This document shows, one piece after another, positions 35,231 through 43,937 of a stretch of DNA of 64,000 nucleotides (position 1 is the first letter of the stretch; the number at the start of each line of letters is the position of its first letter). The translations under genes and the position numbers were made by a program. The notes under the pieces are model-generated. The model made no database searches, was not told the origin of the DNA, and saw nothing but the letters and a program-made list of their open reading frames with translations. Source of the stretch: Streptomyces sp. CBMA123 (GTDB lineage: Bacteria; Actinomycetota; Actinomycetes; Streptomycetales; Streptomycetaceae); the NCBI RefSeq assembly GCF_014596465.1, contig NZ_MECK01000002.1:26432-90431 (forward strand). The letters are read 5' to 3'.

Positions 35231-35509
35231 TCACTGGAGTTCGTCTGGGTCGGGGACGGGCGTCCAGGTGCGGCTGCCGGTGGGTTCGAGCCGGGTGAGG
35301 GTGGCTATCTGCTCCGCCGGGACGGCGGCGGCCCAGTCGTCGTGGGCGGGGTGGCCGGTGGGGAGGTTGAGCACGAGGTGCCGGCCGGTCGGCGGGAAGT
35401 CTTCAACGATGACGAAGTTGTCGGTGTCCTTGGCGCCGATGCTGTTACCGCTCTTGAGCTGGGCGGTGTCGCCGGGCTGGGGACAGTCGGGGTGTCGGTC
35501 GCATAGCAT
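35231..35509 (-). CDS. Small hypothetical protein
   Basis: A 92-residue acidic protein, beta-rich in the centre (NFVIVEDFPPTGRHLVLNL). The CTCTCACCAG element ends 14 bases before its ATG, and the variant copy of the repeated promoter lies at 35654. No family is recognised. Confidence 0.6.
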   Translation of the reverse strand: MLCDRHPDCPQPGDTAQLKSGNSIGAKDTDNFVIVEDFPPTGRHLVLNLPTGHPAHDDWAAAVPAEQIATLTRLEPTGSRTWTPVPDPDELQ

Positions 35510-35522
35510 GGTGCTGTTCTTT

Positions 35523-35532
35523 CTGGTGAGAG
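35523..35532 (-). promoter_or_regulatory. CTCTCACCAG start-proximal element (copy 1 of 9)
   Basis: The minus-strand sequence CTCTCACCAG lies just before the start of the gene ending at 35231. Other copies are at 37958, 39506, 40238, 41224 (last base differs), 42012 (one change), 45509, 47894 and 49530. All are on the same strand and 11-30 bases upstream of a start codon. Purines following CCAG often make the ribosome-binding site. Confidence 0.7.
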
Positions 35533-35653
35533 AACACCGGACGGCCCGCGCCTTGTTGCCAAACTCGCGCTGGCCGTCCTTTGTTGTCCGGGGGTGCGGG
35601 TGCCGGTTTGGCAGCCGCCGGGGCGGAGGTTGCCCGCTCCGCCGTCGGCGGAG

Positions 35654-35668
35654 TAATTAGACCATCTT
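35654..35668 (-). promoter_or_regulatory. Variant copy of the repeated leftward promoter
   Basis: AAGATGGTCTAATTA on the minus strand matches the AACATGGTTTAATTA core of the six conserved promoters with a few changes. A good -35 is not visible, so this copy may be weak or degenerate. It precedes the gene at 35231-35509. Confidence 0.45.
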
Positions 35669-35710
35669 TGTGTCGGGGCGGCGGGGCTCTGGCCCGGAGT
35701 GCGGCGTTCA

Positions 35711-36316
35711 TCAGAACAGTGCTTCCTGTTCGGCAAGGCGTATGTCCCGGCGGCCCGGGGGCCGGGGTACGCGGAGTTCGTAGCGGGGGCGTCCGCGGTG
35801 CGGGGGTGCGTGGGCTTCGCGGCGGTGGCGGCTCCATGCCACCAGCGGGGCGCCATGGTCCAGCCACCCGGGCGGGTAGCGGGAGGTCAGCTGTGCCCAC
35901 CGTCCCCGGTCGCGCGGGAGTGCCGACCGGTCCTCGACGGTGGTGAGGGGCGGCAGGGTGCGCCAGCCGGGGAAGGCGTGGTCGTGGGCGTCCTCGACGG
36001 CCTGGTTGTCGCCGTCGCCGTACCCGTCACCACGGTGAATGGGGCCTTCCCAGTCGCAGGCCAGGCACCCGCCGCGGAACTCCTCCTCTTCCCGGCGGCC
36101 GGTCGGCCGGCTGCGGGTGAGCACGGTCGGGACGTGGTGCTCGGGCGGGTCCAGTTCGTGCCCGAGGTCGCTGTACGCGCCGCCGGGGTGGCCGGGCCGG
36201 ATGTGCCATGTCCGCGGCGCGCTGGTCGTCAGGGCGAGTGTCCGTCCGTTGCGGAGCCGCCAGTAGTGCGTCTGCCGGGCCTGGGCGCCGGTCGGCTCGG
36301 CGGTGGTAGCGGTCAC
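35711..36316 (-). CDS. DUF6349 family protein
   Basis: A 201-residue protein. The segment FRGGCLACDWEGPIHRG, then GDNQAVEDAHDHAFPGWR is typical of DUF6349 proteins found on actinobacterial plasmids and phages. The paired cysteines may bind zinc. Function is unknown. Its GTG overlaps the stop of the gene upstream. Confidence 0.68.
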   Translation of the reverse strand: MTATTAEPTGAQARQTHYWRLRNGRTLALTTSAPRTWHIRPGHPGGAYSDLGHELDPPEHHVPTVLTRSRPTGRREEEEFRGGCLACDWEGPIHRGDGYGDGDNQAVEDAHDHAFPGWRTLPPLTTVEDRSALPRDRGRWAQLTSRYPPGWLDHGAPLVAWSRHRREAHAPPHRGRPRYELRVPRPPGRRDIRLAEQEALF

Positions 36317-36714
36317 GGCCGTTCGCCCGCCTCAGCGGTGAGCACTTCGCGTAGGGGGTCGGCGAGTGCGGCCTGTTCTGCCGGGGAGTCCTGGAAGCGT
36401 GGGCCGTAGGCGCGGCGGATCGCGCGGCGGGCCTCCTGGTGGCGGTCGTGGCCGGGGTCGTTCGGAGAGCGGTCGAGTACCTCGTAACCGTGCCGGGTGA
36501 GCACCTCAGCGATGATCGCGCGGACCTGTACGGGGTCAGGGGTGTGAAGGTCGGTCTCGACGGGGGCCGCGAGGAGTACGCGGATCAGCTCGGTCGCGCT
36601 GAGCCGGGGTTGGAGGGGCACGCCGATCCGGTGGACGCCGTCCTTGCTCGGGGTGGCGGCTCCTCGTCGGTTGGGGGCCCCGGTGGTGCTGCGGAGTGTG
36701 GTCGTCTGGTCCAT
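36313..36714 (-). CDS. Hypothetical protein
   Basis: A 133-residue protein starting at the ATG at 36714. The N-terminus is polar. The middle (LSATELIRVLLAAPVETDL, VRAIIAEVLTRHGYEVLD) looks like a small alpha/beta fold. No family is recognised. It is coupled to the DUF6349 gene by a 4-base overlap. Confidence 0.58.
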   Translation of the reverse strand: MDQTTTLRSTTGAPNRRGAATPSKDGVHRIGVPLQPRLSATELIRVLLAAPVETDLHTPDPVQVRAIIAEVLTRHGYEVLDRSPNDPGHDRHQEARRAIRRAYGPRFQDSPAEQAALADPLREVLTAEAGERP

Positions 36715-36754
36715 AGCGCTGGCCTTCGGGGTGTCGGGTGGCGGGCGGGCCCGG

Positions 36755-37183
36755 TCAGAACAGGGCGTGGTCGGCGCGGGCGGCGGCGGCGCGGAAGGCG
36801 CGGGCGACATCGGCGGCGGTGCGGCCGGGCTCGGCGCTCCACCGGTCGATGAGGTCGCGGTGCCGGTCCTTCGCGGCGGTGGGGTGGTCGGCGTCGGCGG
36901 GGTGGCCGGTGAGGGTCTCGGCGAGTAGGGCGAACGCCTCGTCACGGGCGTGGTTGATGCGGTCCCAGTCGTAGGTGCGGCCAGCGGCTCCCCGCCCTTC
37001 GCCAGCGGCGACTTCGAGGGCGCCGCGCGGCCAGCACGGCAGGAGCGCGGTGCGGCCGGGGCCGTCGAACAGGCGGGGGCCCTGGTGGATGCCGACGTGC
37101 TCGATGTGGTGGGCGGCCCACTCCAGGATCGCGGCCGGGGTGTCGGCGATGACGATGCTCTCGGGGCTGTAGCGGATCTGCAT
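36755..37183 (-). CDS. DUF6197-like protein (paralogue 1)
   Basis: A 142-residue protein containing TPAAILEWAAHHIEHVGIHQ and later YDWDRINHARDEAFALLAET. The A-x-I-L-x-x-A-A-x-x-I-E-x-x-G pattern is that of DUF6197, common on actinobacterial mobile elements. A second member lies at 47976-48440 in the same region. Function is unknown. Confidence 0.65.
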   Translation of the reverse strand: MQIRYSPESIVIADTPAAILEWAAHHIEHVGIHQGPRLFDGPGRTALLPCWPRGALEVAAGEGRGAAGRTYDWDRINHARDEAFALLAETLTGHPADADHPTAAKDRHRDLIDRWSAEPGRTAADVARAFRAAAARADHALF

Positions 37184-37245
37184 GGTGGTGTCCGTCTCGG
37201 TGGTGCCCGGGGGCGGCGGCGTGCCGCCGCCCCCGGTGGTCGGGT

Positions 37246-37944
37246 CTACTGCTGGTAGGCGGGGATCAGTTGGCGGACGCGGTCCGGGCCGACGCATCCG
37301 CCGTCGTGGCGGTGGAGGCTGGGCAGGCCGCCGTTCCTTCCGCGCAAGTGGCTCCAGAACTTGGGGCCGACCCACCCGCACAGCTCGCAGAGCAGGACCC
37401 AGTGGTTGTCAGAGCCGGGAAACCCGGTGAGGACCGCTCGCCACCGGAGGTTCGCGAGTCCGGCGAACGCGGCGAGAGCGCTCTTGACGTTGCGGTCGTT
37501 GATGAGCATCCGCGGGTGCAGCAGGGGCACGGGGCCGGTCAGCGGCTGGAGCACTTCAGCGCGGATCTGGTCCAGCGGGATGGCGGTGATCTCTCCGGCG
37601 GCGTACTTCTCGGCGAGGCGGGCGGCGGCCATCTCGACGCCGGGAACACCCTTGTCCGGGCGGCCGAAGTTGGTCTCCCCCGCGCTGGTCTCGACCCACC
37701 AATCCCGGCTCCACCGGCGGGCGCGGCCGATGACCTGGTCCTGGCCGATGATCACGGGATAGCGCCCCGCCGAGTCCGGGGTTCCGATGCGGTAGGGCAC
37801 GGCGGCCTGGAGGGTGCCCGGCTCCGCGGTTTCGCGGACGGCCGTGCGGTGGTCGGGCTGACCGGGGACCGGGGCGTGCTGGTCGTCCGGCTCGGTGGCG
37901 GGGACGGTGAGGACGACAGGTCGTTCGAGAAGCTGGATGCTCAT
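37246..37944 (-). CDS. Hypothetical protein
   Basis: A 232-residue protein started at the ATG at 37944, with the CTCTCACCAG element 14 bases upstream. A polar N-terminus precedes a domain with a substrate-like strand pattern (YPVIIGQDQVIGRARRWSRD). The C-terminal part has cysteines (VLLCELCGWVGPKFW) and HDGGC, possibly a zinc site. No family is recognised. Confidence 0.6.
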   Translation of the reverse strand: MSIQLLERPVVLTVPATEPDDQHAPVPGQPDHRTAVRETAEPGTLQAAVPYRIGTPDSAGRYPVIIGQDQVIGRARRWSRDWWVETSAGETNFGRPDKGVPGVEMAAARLAEKYAAGEITAIPLDQIRAEVLQPLTGPVPLLHPRMLINDRNVKSALAAFAGLANLRWRAVLTGFPGSDNHWVLLCELCGWVGPKFWSHLRGRNGGLPSLHRHDGGCVGPDRVRQLIPAYQQ

Positions 37945-38015
37945 GGTGGTGTGCCTTCTGGTGAGAGAGGGGCCCGCCCCGGGGCGGGGCGGCCGCCGGG
38001 GCGGGTCGGCGGTCG

Positions 38016-39491
38016 TTACGCGGCGGCGGCCGGGGTCTGCGGGGCGGGGGTCCATGTACGGCGCGGGGTGATGCCCAGGTCCGACAGGACCGGGTCGAGA
38101 CTCCCGTTGTCCGGTACCCATTCCCAGTCGGCGCCTTCGGTGCCGGGGCGGTCGGTCCAGGTGAGCATGTACGAGCGGCCGGAGGTGCGAGGGTCGCCGC
38201 ACACGGCCTGTGCCTCGTGGCGGGCCATCGCCCACAGTGCGCGCTTGCGGGAGCGGTGGGAGTTCTTCGAGGCGATGAGCACGAGCGCCATGCCCTGCGG
38301 CCAGTTCGCTCCTGCGGCGGGGGCCGACGCGGGAGTCGGCTTCCCGTCGGGAGTGTGGTGGCAGTGAGCGCAGCGGCGCATTTCCGCGCGCCACTGGCTG
38401 GAGTAGCACATGGGGCACGTCTCGGCCGCCGGTGCCGGCTCCTCGACCAGCGGGGAGTGCTCGGCCTCCTCCTGGTGCTCGGCGGCCTTGGCCTGGGGCA
38501 GCTGCTGCATCTCGTCGGCGCTCTTACGCCCGGAGATGTCGTCGTAGGGGGCGGTGGAGGTCCACCCGTCGTAACCGTCGTCGGTGGCGCGGACGACCGT
38601 CTTGCCGGTGCCGTTGAAGATGTGGCGGATGGTCACGGACTTGGGGTTGACGCGCAGGATCTCGTACCAGGCGCCTCGGTGGAGGGCGAAGTCACCGCGC
38701 TTGAAGTCGGCGCGTGTCCACACCTTGAAGCCCTTGGTCTCGGCGTCCTTGAGGACCTGTTCCCAGTGCGCGATTTCCTCGGTCAACTCCTGCTGCTCGA
38801 TGATCAGTTCCGGGTTGGCTGGGTTGCGGGTGTACCCCTTGGCTGACTCGCCGCGCTGCCATTTCACGACGGCGCGGAGGTCGGCCCGCAGCCTGTCGAG
38901 GCGCCGGAGGGTGGTGTCGGGGTCCTTGCGCAACTTCTCGTAGTTGGCGGCGGCCTTCTGGCGGTCGGCCCAGTGCTGGGCGCGGTCGTCTTCGCTGATG
39001 CTCTTGCGCATCGAGGTGTGCATGCGTTCCTGGTCGCGCCGGGCACGTGCCTCGGAGTGGTGGCCGACGAGGATGGGTTGGCCGAACTCGAATCGCTCGG
39101 ATATGTCGTGGGCGGACTTCCACGCGGCGTGGGAGTTGCGGGCGGCGTTGTCGGCGTACCCCTCGAAGCGGTCGGCGCGGGCCTCGGCGCGGTCTTCCCG
39201 ATCCTGTTCGGCCTCGGTGAAGGTGCGACGGTCGGCGTTGTCGATCGTCAGGGTGGCGTCGAGGCCGGCGTCCCGCAGTCGCTGGGCGAGGAGTTCGAGG
39301 GAGGGTGTGTAGGTGGCGTGGTCGCGGCTGTGCGGGAGGTACCAGCAGTCGAGGTTGCGGCTCCAGCGGAAGGGCTGGCGCTGGGTGCGTCCGTACTCGC
39401 GGAGTTTGAGGATGTCGGCTGATCCGTCGCCCCGGCCGGTGCCGTCGACCAGGGTTCCTTCTCGGCGGGTGTGGGTGATCTGGATGGTCAT
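38016..39491 (-). CDS. DUF3560 domain protein with zinc ribbon
   Basis: A 491-residue protein. ITHTRREGTLVDGTGRGDGS and WSRNLDCWYLPHSRD at the N-terminus, then EFGQPILVGHHSEARARRDQ, are the DUF3560 signature. A coiled-coil stretch follows (about 150-260). A C-terminal CPMCYSSQWRAEMRRCAHCH forms a likely zinc ribbon near residue 395. DUF3560 proteins are frequent on conjugative actinobacterial elements. No activity is established. Confidence 0.75.
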   Translation of the reverse strand: MTIQITHTRREGTLVDGTGRGDGSADILKLREYGRTQRQPFRWSRNLDCWYLPHSRDHATYTPSLELLAQRLRDAGLDATLTIDNADRRTFTEAEQDREDRAEARADRFEGYADNAARNSHAAWKSAHDISERFEFGQPILVGHHSEARARRDQERMHTSMRKSISEDDRAQHWADRQKAAANYEKLRKDPDTTLRRLDRLRADLRAVVKWQRGESAKGYTRNPANPELIIEQQELTEEIAHWEQVLKDAETKGFKVWTRADFKRGDFALHRGAWYEILRVNPKSVTIRHIFNGTGKTVVRATDDGYDGWTSTAPYDDISGRKSADEMQQLPQAKAAEHQEEAEHSPLVEEPAPAAETCPMCYSSQWRAEMRRCAHCHHTPDGKPTPASAPAAGANWPQGMALVLIASKNSHRSRKRALWAMARHEAQAVCGDPRTSGRSYMLTWTDRPGTEGADWEWVPDNGSLDPVLSDLGITPRRTWTPAPQTPAAAA

Positions 39492-39823
39492 CGAACTGGT
39501 CTTTTCTGGTGAGAGTCTTTTGGCCGCCCGGAGGGCGGACGGGGTGCTGGAAGCGGTGAGCACCACCGGGGGCGGGCCGTGAGGGACGAGCGGTCCGCCG
39601 CCGTCGCGCCCTGCGCGACGGCAGGGGCTGTCGCGCCCCCGCGGGGCGCGTCCTTCGCGGTCCGGTGCCCGCCGTCGGTCGACGGAGCCGCTAGGCGGAG
39701 TCGGCCGGCGGCGGTGAACGCACCGGACCGTGCTGCTGCCGCCCCGAAGGGGTGTCCGCTCGGGTGTGGGGGCCCGCGCTGGTCCGGAGGTGTTGCCCTC
39801 CCCCGGACCGGCGGGGCCTTGGG
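39492..39823. other. Leader region upstream of the DUF3560 gene
   Basis: There is no gene on either strand that I can support in these 332 bases. It contains the CTCTCACCAG element (39506-39515, minus strand) before the DUF3560 start. At 39789-39803 there is a GGGGAGGGCAACACC-type leader segment without the AT-rich promoter core, plus several GC-rich hairpins. It may be a long 5' leader produced by readthrough from promoter B. Confidence 0.5.
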
Positions 39824-40225
39824 TTAGCTTCGGCGGGTGGCCGGGGCGGCTTCGATCCGCTCGCGGACCGCGCGGTTCACGGCGGCGGTGAGGTCGTTCC
39901 CCTGGTTGTAGGGGAACCTGCCGAGCGGCAGGCTGGTGGCGATGTCGCAGAACGTGCCCGTGTCCATGGTGGTCAGCGTGTCGTCAAGTGGCGTCAGCTC
40001 GTGGGGAAACATCGCCTGGACGCTGTCCCCGGGCGTCGGGGCACCGATGGTGAAATACCAGACGACAACCATCTCGGCCGTGTCGGCGAACTCCGGGCCA
40101 CCGAAGGGGCCGACGACGATGGCCGGGCGGGGGTCGAGCTGGTGGCCCCGGAACCAGGGCCCGGCGTTCACGAGGGTGGCTGCGGGGAAGTCCTGGACGG
40201 TAGGGGCCTGGTCGGTGGTGAGCAT
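39824..40225 (-). CDS. Hypothetical protein
   Basis: A 133-residue protein, beta-rich (GPEFADTAEMVVVWYFTIG), from the ATG at 40225. Promoter B and a CTCTCACCAG element precede it, with a perfect 11-bp GC hairpin between them (about 40250-40275). No family is recognised. Confidence 0.6.
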   Translation of the reverse strand: MLTTDQAPTVQDFPAATLVNAGPWFRGHQLDPRPAIVVGPFGGPEFADTAEMVVVWYFTIGAPTPGDSVQAMFPHELTPLDDTLTTMDTGTFCDIATSLPLGRFPYNQGNDLTAAVNRAVRERIEAAPATRRS

Positions 40226-40319
40226 GTCGTGTCCTGTCTGGTGAGAGGTTCCGCCGGGGCCGGTCGGCCCCGGCGGGGGGTGCCGGTCGGGGTGTTGCCC
40301 TCCCCTTCCGACGTCACTA

Positions 40320-40348
40320 ATTAAACCATGTTTCTAGTCTTGGGTCAA
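40320..40348 (-). promoter_or_regulatory. Repeated leftward promoter B
   Basis: TTGACC, 17 bases, TTTAAT on the minus strand. The -35 overlaps the stop of the upstream gene. The leader ORF here starts with GTG (the ATG has become ACG) and keeps the SEGEGNTP reading. Confidence 0.75.
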
Positions 40349-41211
40349 CCGGCGGCAACGAGTTCGCGGCGGCGCTCGGCGGCGGCGGTGACGGCCTGCG
40401 CGATGGCGCGGCCAGTCTCGATGACGCGGACGGCGGACTCGTGCACGGGGGGCTTCTTGTCCTGGGTGATGATGCCCGCGAGCGGGGGCATGACGGCCGG
40501 GCCGGGGGCGATCCCAAGGATGAGCTCGGCGACGTGGGCGGCCGAGGCGACCTCGGCGAGATGCTGGCCAGGCAGGGGGGCGTCAGCCTCGGTGATGCGT
40601 CGCCAAGCGTGGCCGTACAGCAGGATGCGCGCGGCGGCGTCGGGGGCCTCCCGGCTGAAGTCGTACCCTCCGGCCTGCTCGGGGTCCTCGTGGTACCAGT
40701 CGCGGTACTGGGTGAGCAGGACATCCCGGACGGTCTCGGCTGCGAGCGGGGCGGGGGCGGGCTGCTCGTAGGCGTCGCCTTCGGTCTGACTGATGTCGAA
40801 CACCGGCCCGGCTTTGAAGCCGGACACCTTGCGCCCCTCCCCCTCGGCGGCGGCGTCGCGGGCGGCTTCCCGGGGCCCGGCCTCGGCGGTGGCCTGGGCG
40901 TCGTCGGTCCGCCGCCGGATCGGGGTCCAGATGCGAAGGGAGGTGGACCCCTTGGCCGGGAACCGCCCGGCCTTGCGCCAGTCGCCGGAGCTGAGGACGC
41001 GGGTCGCATGGGGGTACTGGGCGGCGATGGCGATGCAGTTGACGGGGCTGCGGTCGGCCAGGGTGGCGGCCGTGCGCATGACGGCGGCCCAGAACCCTTC
41101 GTCGGCGACCATCGCGCCGTACGCGCGGTCCATCACGGATTCGAGCTCACCGCGCATCTGGGCACTGTAGGCGCGGCGCTCGTCGTCGGTCATCTTCGGC
41201 TTGCCGGGCAT
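40345..41211 (-). CDS. ArdC-like antirestriction / ssDNA-binding protein
   Basis: A 288-residue protein started at the ATG at 41211. The block VNCIAIAAQYPHATRVLSSG, then WRKAGRFPAKGSTSLRIWTP and later GFKAGPVFDISQTEGDAYEQ is the ArdC N-terminal domain layout (ssDNA-binding, anti-restriction). The metallopeptidase-like C-terminal half of classical ArdC is not evident. Such genes protect incoming DNA just after transfer and are hallmarks of leading regions. The promoter C leader ORF (starting 41298) is in frame with it, so a longer fused product is formally possible. Confidence 0.75.
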   Translation of the reverse strand: MPGKPKMTDDERRAYSAQMRGELESVMDRAYGAMVADEGFWAAVMRTAATLADRSPVNCIAIAAQYPHATRVLSSGDWRKAGRFPAKGSTSLRIWTPIRRRTDDAQATAEAGPREAARDAAAEGEGRKVSGFKAGPVFDISQTEGDAYEQPAPAPLAAETVRDVLLTQYRDWYHEDPEQAGGYDFSREAPDAAARILLYGHAWRRITEADAPLPGQHLAEVASAAHVAELILGIAPGPAVMPPLAGIITQDKKPPVHESAVRVIETGRAIAQAVTAAAERRRELVAAG

Positions 41212-41303
41212 GACTTGGTCCTCCTGGTGAGAATTCGGGCGTCCGGGCCGGCTGGCCCGCCGCCGTCGGTCCGGGGTGTTGCCCTCCCCTTCCGACATCA
41301 CTA

Positions 41304-41332
41304 ATTAAACCATGTTTCTGGGCGATGGGCAA
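41304..41332 (-). promoter_or_regulatory. Repeated leftward promoter C
   Basis: TTGCCC, 17 bases, TTTAAT on the minus strand. The leader ATG begins at 41298, 6 bases after the -10, close to the predicted transcription start. It drives the ArdC-like gene. Confidence 0.78.
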
Positions 41333-41336
41333 GTCC

Positions 41337-41696
41337 TCAGATCCAGTACAGCCCTTCTTCGTGGCACGCTCCCCGGTATGCCTCTATGACCTCGTCCTCA
41401 ATTTCTTTCCAGTGCTTGAGGATGTCCGGGGCGGTCTTCTGGCCGCTGGCCTCCCGTTTGGCCCTGCGCCATTCGATGGCGATTTTGAGCGTGCGGAGTT
41501 GAGAGTGGTCAAGGTGCCACGGGCCGGAATCGGGGAGTTCTCCGCCGTAGGCCATTGCTCCGGCGTTGTTGATGTGTTCGGTTCCGGACCACACGCGGTG
41601 CTCCGGTTGAGCGGCGAGTGCTCTTTTCAGGGTACACCGAAGATGTGGGGCCTGTACGGTCCACTTCGGATTGATAACGAACAGGTCGGTGCTCAT
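41337..41696 (-). CDS. Hypothetical protein
   Basis: A 119-residue protein from the ATG at 41696, with GAAAGG upstream. It has tryptophan-rich segments (SGPWHLDHSQLRTLKIAIEW) and a helical C-terminus. Its upstream stretch carries a partial GGGGAGGGCAAT leader at about 41790. The base composition is less GC-rich than its neighbours. No family is recognised. Confidence 0.58.
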   Translation of the reverse strand: MSTDLFVINPKWTVQAPHLRCTLKRALAAQPEHRVWSGTEHINNAGAMAYGGELPDSGPWHLDHSQLRTLKIAIEWRRAKREASGQKTAPDILKHWKEIEDEVIEAYRGACHEEGLYWI

Positions 41697-41813
41697 CTCA
41701 TGGCCTTTCGGGGAGGGGTGGCGCGCCACCGGGATTATCGGAGGGAAGAGAGGGATGTCGGCGACTGGTTGGCCTGCTGGTTAGTCGGTCGGGCTATTGC
41801 CCTCCCCTGCTGA

Positions 41814-41999
41814 CTATTTGAATTCGCCCGCTACCGAGCATTTGTGCTCGATGATTACCTTGAATGTGGACAGAACGTACGACTCATCTCCGCTGATCTC
41901 GGCCTTCAAGGTGCATTTACCGCACCGGTAAACGACATATACAGTGGGGGGCCAAAGGAAATCGCCGACCCGGGCAATAATGCTTTGAATCTTCTTCAA
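41814..41999 (-). CDS. Small hypothetical protein with CxxC
   Basis: A 61-residue protein, probably starting at a TTG (41999) 8 bases after CCAGAAGG; a GTG at 42008 is another option. It contains YRCGKCTLKAEISGDES and a second cysteine near the C-terminus, perhaps a metal site. It is AT-richer than the neighbourhood, suggesting a different origin. The leader ORF of promoter D runs in frame into it. Confidence 0.5.
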   Translation of the reverse strand: MKKIQSIIARVGDFLWPPTVYVVYRCGKCTLKAEISGDESYVLSTFKVIIEHKCSVAGEFK

Positions 42000-42055
42000 T
42001 TTGAACACCTTCTGGCGAGAGGCTCCTCCGGGGACATTCACCCGGCGGTCGGCTG

Positions 42056-42449
42056 GGGTGTTGCCCTCCCCTTCCGACATGACTAATTAAACCATGTTCT
42101 AAGGGGTCGGGTCAAGCCAGAAACCCGCTCTGACCTGCCCATTTCCACCCCCGCCGGACCCGGACCCGGACCCGCCCGGCCGGGCCCGGCCACAACGGGC
42201 CCCGGGCGGGGTTCCCTCCTCGGTCGGACAGCTCCGCCGGACCAGGGTTCCGGGTGGGGTGTCCAGGCTCGCGCAGCGACCGCGCAGCGGCTCGGCCTGG
42301 ACACCCTGCCCGGGGCCCTGGTACGCCCAACGGGCGGCCGACCGAGGAGGGAACCCCGCCCCCACAACCCCAACCACGACGCACCCGCACCCGACCAACC
42401 CGCCCCCAACCCCTCCGAGAGAGGACCCGCCGGAGGCACAAAAACCCAA
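42056..42449. repeat. Direct repeat copy 1 with promoter D and long hairpin
   Basis: About 390 bp that recur with roughly 85-90% identity at 49579-49962. It holds the leader segment, promoter D and a hairpin at 42204-42361. A 24-bp perfect outer stem (42204-42227 with 42338-42361) encloses a 28-bp inner stem (42241-42268 with 42295-42322). The inner stem has four G-T pairs and no mismatch around a 26-base loop. A further short CCTCCG/CGGAGG hairpin closes the repeat. Confidence 0.88.
42086..42115 (-). promoter_or_regulatory. Repeated leftward promoter D
   Basis: TTGACC, 18 bases, TTTAAT on the minus strand. It lies about 90 bases from the hairpin of direct repeat copy 1 and reads towards the small CxxC gene. 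Confidence 0.75.
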
Positions 42450-42462
42450 CAACGCCAGCGAG

Positions 42463-42666
42463 TTACTGGACCAGTCCACCAAGGCGCCAGCGTATAAACC
42501 GGTCCACGTTCATCGCACCGCCAAGCACAAGCGTGACCAGGCCACACATCAAGACGCTCGGCAGTAGCGGGCCCGTTCCGAGCAGGGCCAGAACCAGCCC
42601 GACGAGGCCGCCCCCGATTGTCCAGCCGAGCGTGGACAGCATCATGGTGAGTGGGTGAATGACCAT
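42463..42666 (-). CDS. Small membrane protein with two hydrophobic segments
   Basis: A 67-residue protein from the ATG at 42666, with AAGGAG about 10 bases upstream. Segments LGWTIGGGLVGLVLALLGTG and LPSVLMCGLVTLVLGGAM would span the membrane twice, ending in a basic tail (FIRWRLGG). No family is recognised. It is the last gene before direct repeat copy 1. Confidence 0.6.
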   Translation of the reverse strand: MVIHPLTMMLSTLGWTIGGGLVGLVLALLGTGPLLPSVLMCGLVTLVLGGAMNVDRFIRWRLGGLVQ

Positions 42667-42746
42667 TGTGCGAAAACTCCTTGCACTGATGGATGGCCAG
42701 ACTGCCACGAGCAGCTGACAAGACGGAAGCGGGCGGAACTGGGGGA

Positions 42747-43937
42747 TTACCACAGACTGGGCTGCACAGCACGCTTGCTGCTCATCGCCGTGGCCGTTGG
42801 GGCTGGCAGAACCTCGGCGGGGGCGGCGGCCGGCCGGGGCGGCTCGACCGCGGGGCAGTACCCGCTTTCGTCCTCCCCTGGGTGGGACGGCTCGTGCTCG
42901 GGGAGCACCTGTTGCTCGGCGAGCCCGGCCGGCCCCCGGCGCAGCCTTTCTACACTGCGGTGCAGCTTCCCTGTGCGGAGGGCGAACGCCTGTTGCTCGG
43001 CGACGGTGGCGGGCCTGCGGTACAGGTTTTGCGCGCTGGGGTCGAGCGGCGGCAGGCGGCGGGCGGCGGCCTTCTGGTCGTCCCGGCGTTTGTAGCGTCG
43101 GCGGACACGGGCGAACCGCGCCTCGTAGGCGGTCTGGTCGTTGATGTGCAGTCCGTCCTGGTGGAGCCGGGCGAGTTCGAGGGCCACCTGGCCCATCGGG
43201 CTGGGGGTGAGCACCCGGACACCGTCGTTGGTGTTGGCGGTGGCGGTCAGGAACCGGGCGCTGAGCAGCGCCTGCGTACGTTCCTGGCTGACCCGGCGAC
43301 CACCGTTCCACACCCCGTACTGCGCCGCGAGCCGGGCACGGCCGTCTCGCCAGTACAGGCGGCCGGTCTCGGCGGCTTCCAGCACTCGCAGGTGTCCGGC
43401 GGTCCAGCCGAGTTCGGCGACGTGGTGTTCGGCGAGGTACCGGTTCGACGCGGCCAGCTCCCGGTTCTCGCGGTCCATGCCGGTGGCGGCCCGCTGATCG
43501 GCTTCGTGCCGGGCCTGCTCGCGGCGGCGGGTGCTCTCTCGCTCGGCCAATTCGACTGGGGTCAGGACCCTTTCCAATCGGGCGCGCAGGTCGGCCGCTG
43601 TCGTCTCGACTCCGGCGGCGGTCTGGGCGCGTACAGCGTGGTCGACGGCCTTCCGGGCGCAGAACACCAGGGCACTGGTCGGCATCTCGGGGTCGGCGGC
43701 GTACTGCTCGGCTCGGTCGGCGTGCCGCGCGGCCTCGACGGCTTCCTGATGGGTCGCGTGCATGACCGCCTCCCGGTGCTCCGCGTTCGCGGCGCGGCTG
43801 CGGCACACGGCAGCCATGGCGTCGTCGGCCGCGATGACGGCGAGGAGGGCGGCCTCCCCCGCGACCTGGAGGCAGGTCTCGGGCGACGGGTCGCCGAACG
43901 GGGCGGCCGGGCGGGCGACGCAGACGGGATCGGGCAT
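42747..43937 (-). CDS. Hypothetical protein with winged-helix-like region
   Basis: A 396-residue protein from the ATG at 43937, with GAGGAC upstream. The N-terminal half is helical and Ala/Arg/Glu-rich, a probable coiled coil (about 120-175). Residues about 180-255 look like a winged-helix module: GWTAGHLRVLEAAETGRLYW, then RVSQERTQALLSARFLTATA. The C-terminal 130 residues are low complexity. DNA binding is plausible. No family is recognised. Confidence 0.6.
   Translation of the reverse strand: MPDPVCVARPAAPFGDPSPETCLQVAGEAALLAVIAADDAMAAVCRSRAANAEHREAVMHATHQEAVEAARHADRAEQYAADPEMPTSALVFCARKAVDHAVRAQTAAGVETTAADLRARLERVLTPVELAERESTRRREQARHEADQRAATGMDRENRELAASNRYLAEHHVAELGWTAGHLRVLEAAETGRLYWRDGRARLAAQYGVWNGGRRVSQERTQALLSARFLTATANTNDGVRVLTPSPMGQVALELARLHQDGLHINDQTAYEARFARVRRRYKRRDDQKAAARRLPPLDPSAQNLYRRPATVAEQQAFALRTGKLHRSVERLRRGPAGLAEQQVLPEHEPSHPGEDESGYCPAVEPPRPAAAPAEVLPAPTATAMSSKRAVQPSLW

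Noticed and set aside
41814..42080. 88-codon ORF beginning with the shared MSEGEGNTP leader
   Set aside because: The leader part is present at several loci and a separate ribosome site lies before the TTG/GTG start. The shorter protein is preferred, although fusion cannot be excluded.
42204..42361. Hairpin as a simple transcription terminator
   Set aside because: It has no U-tract, is far longer than needed, contains a structured multi-part stem, and its second copy has no gene ending next to it.
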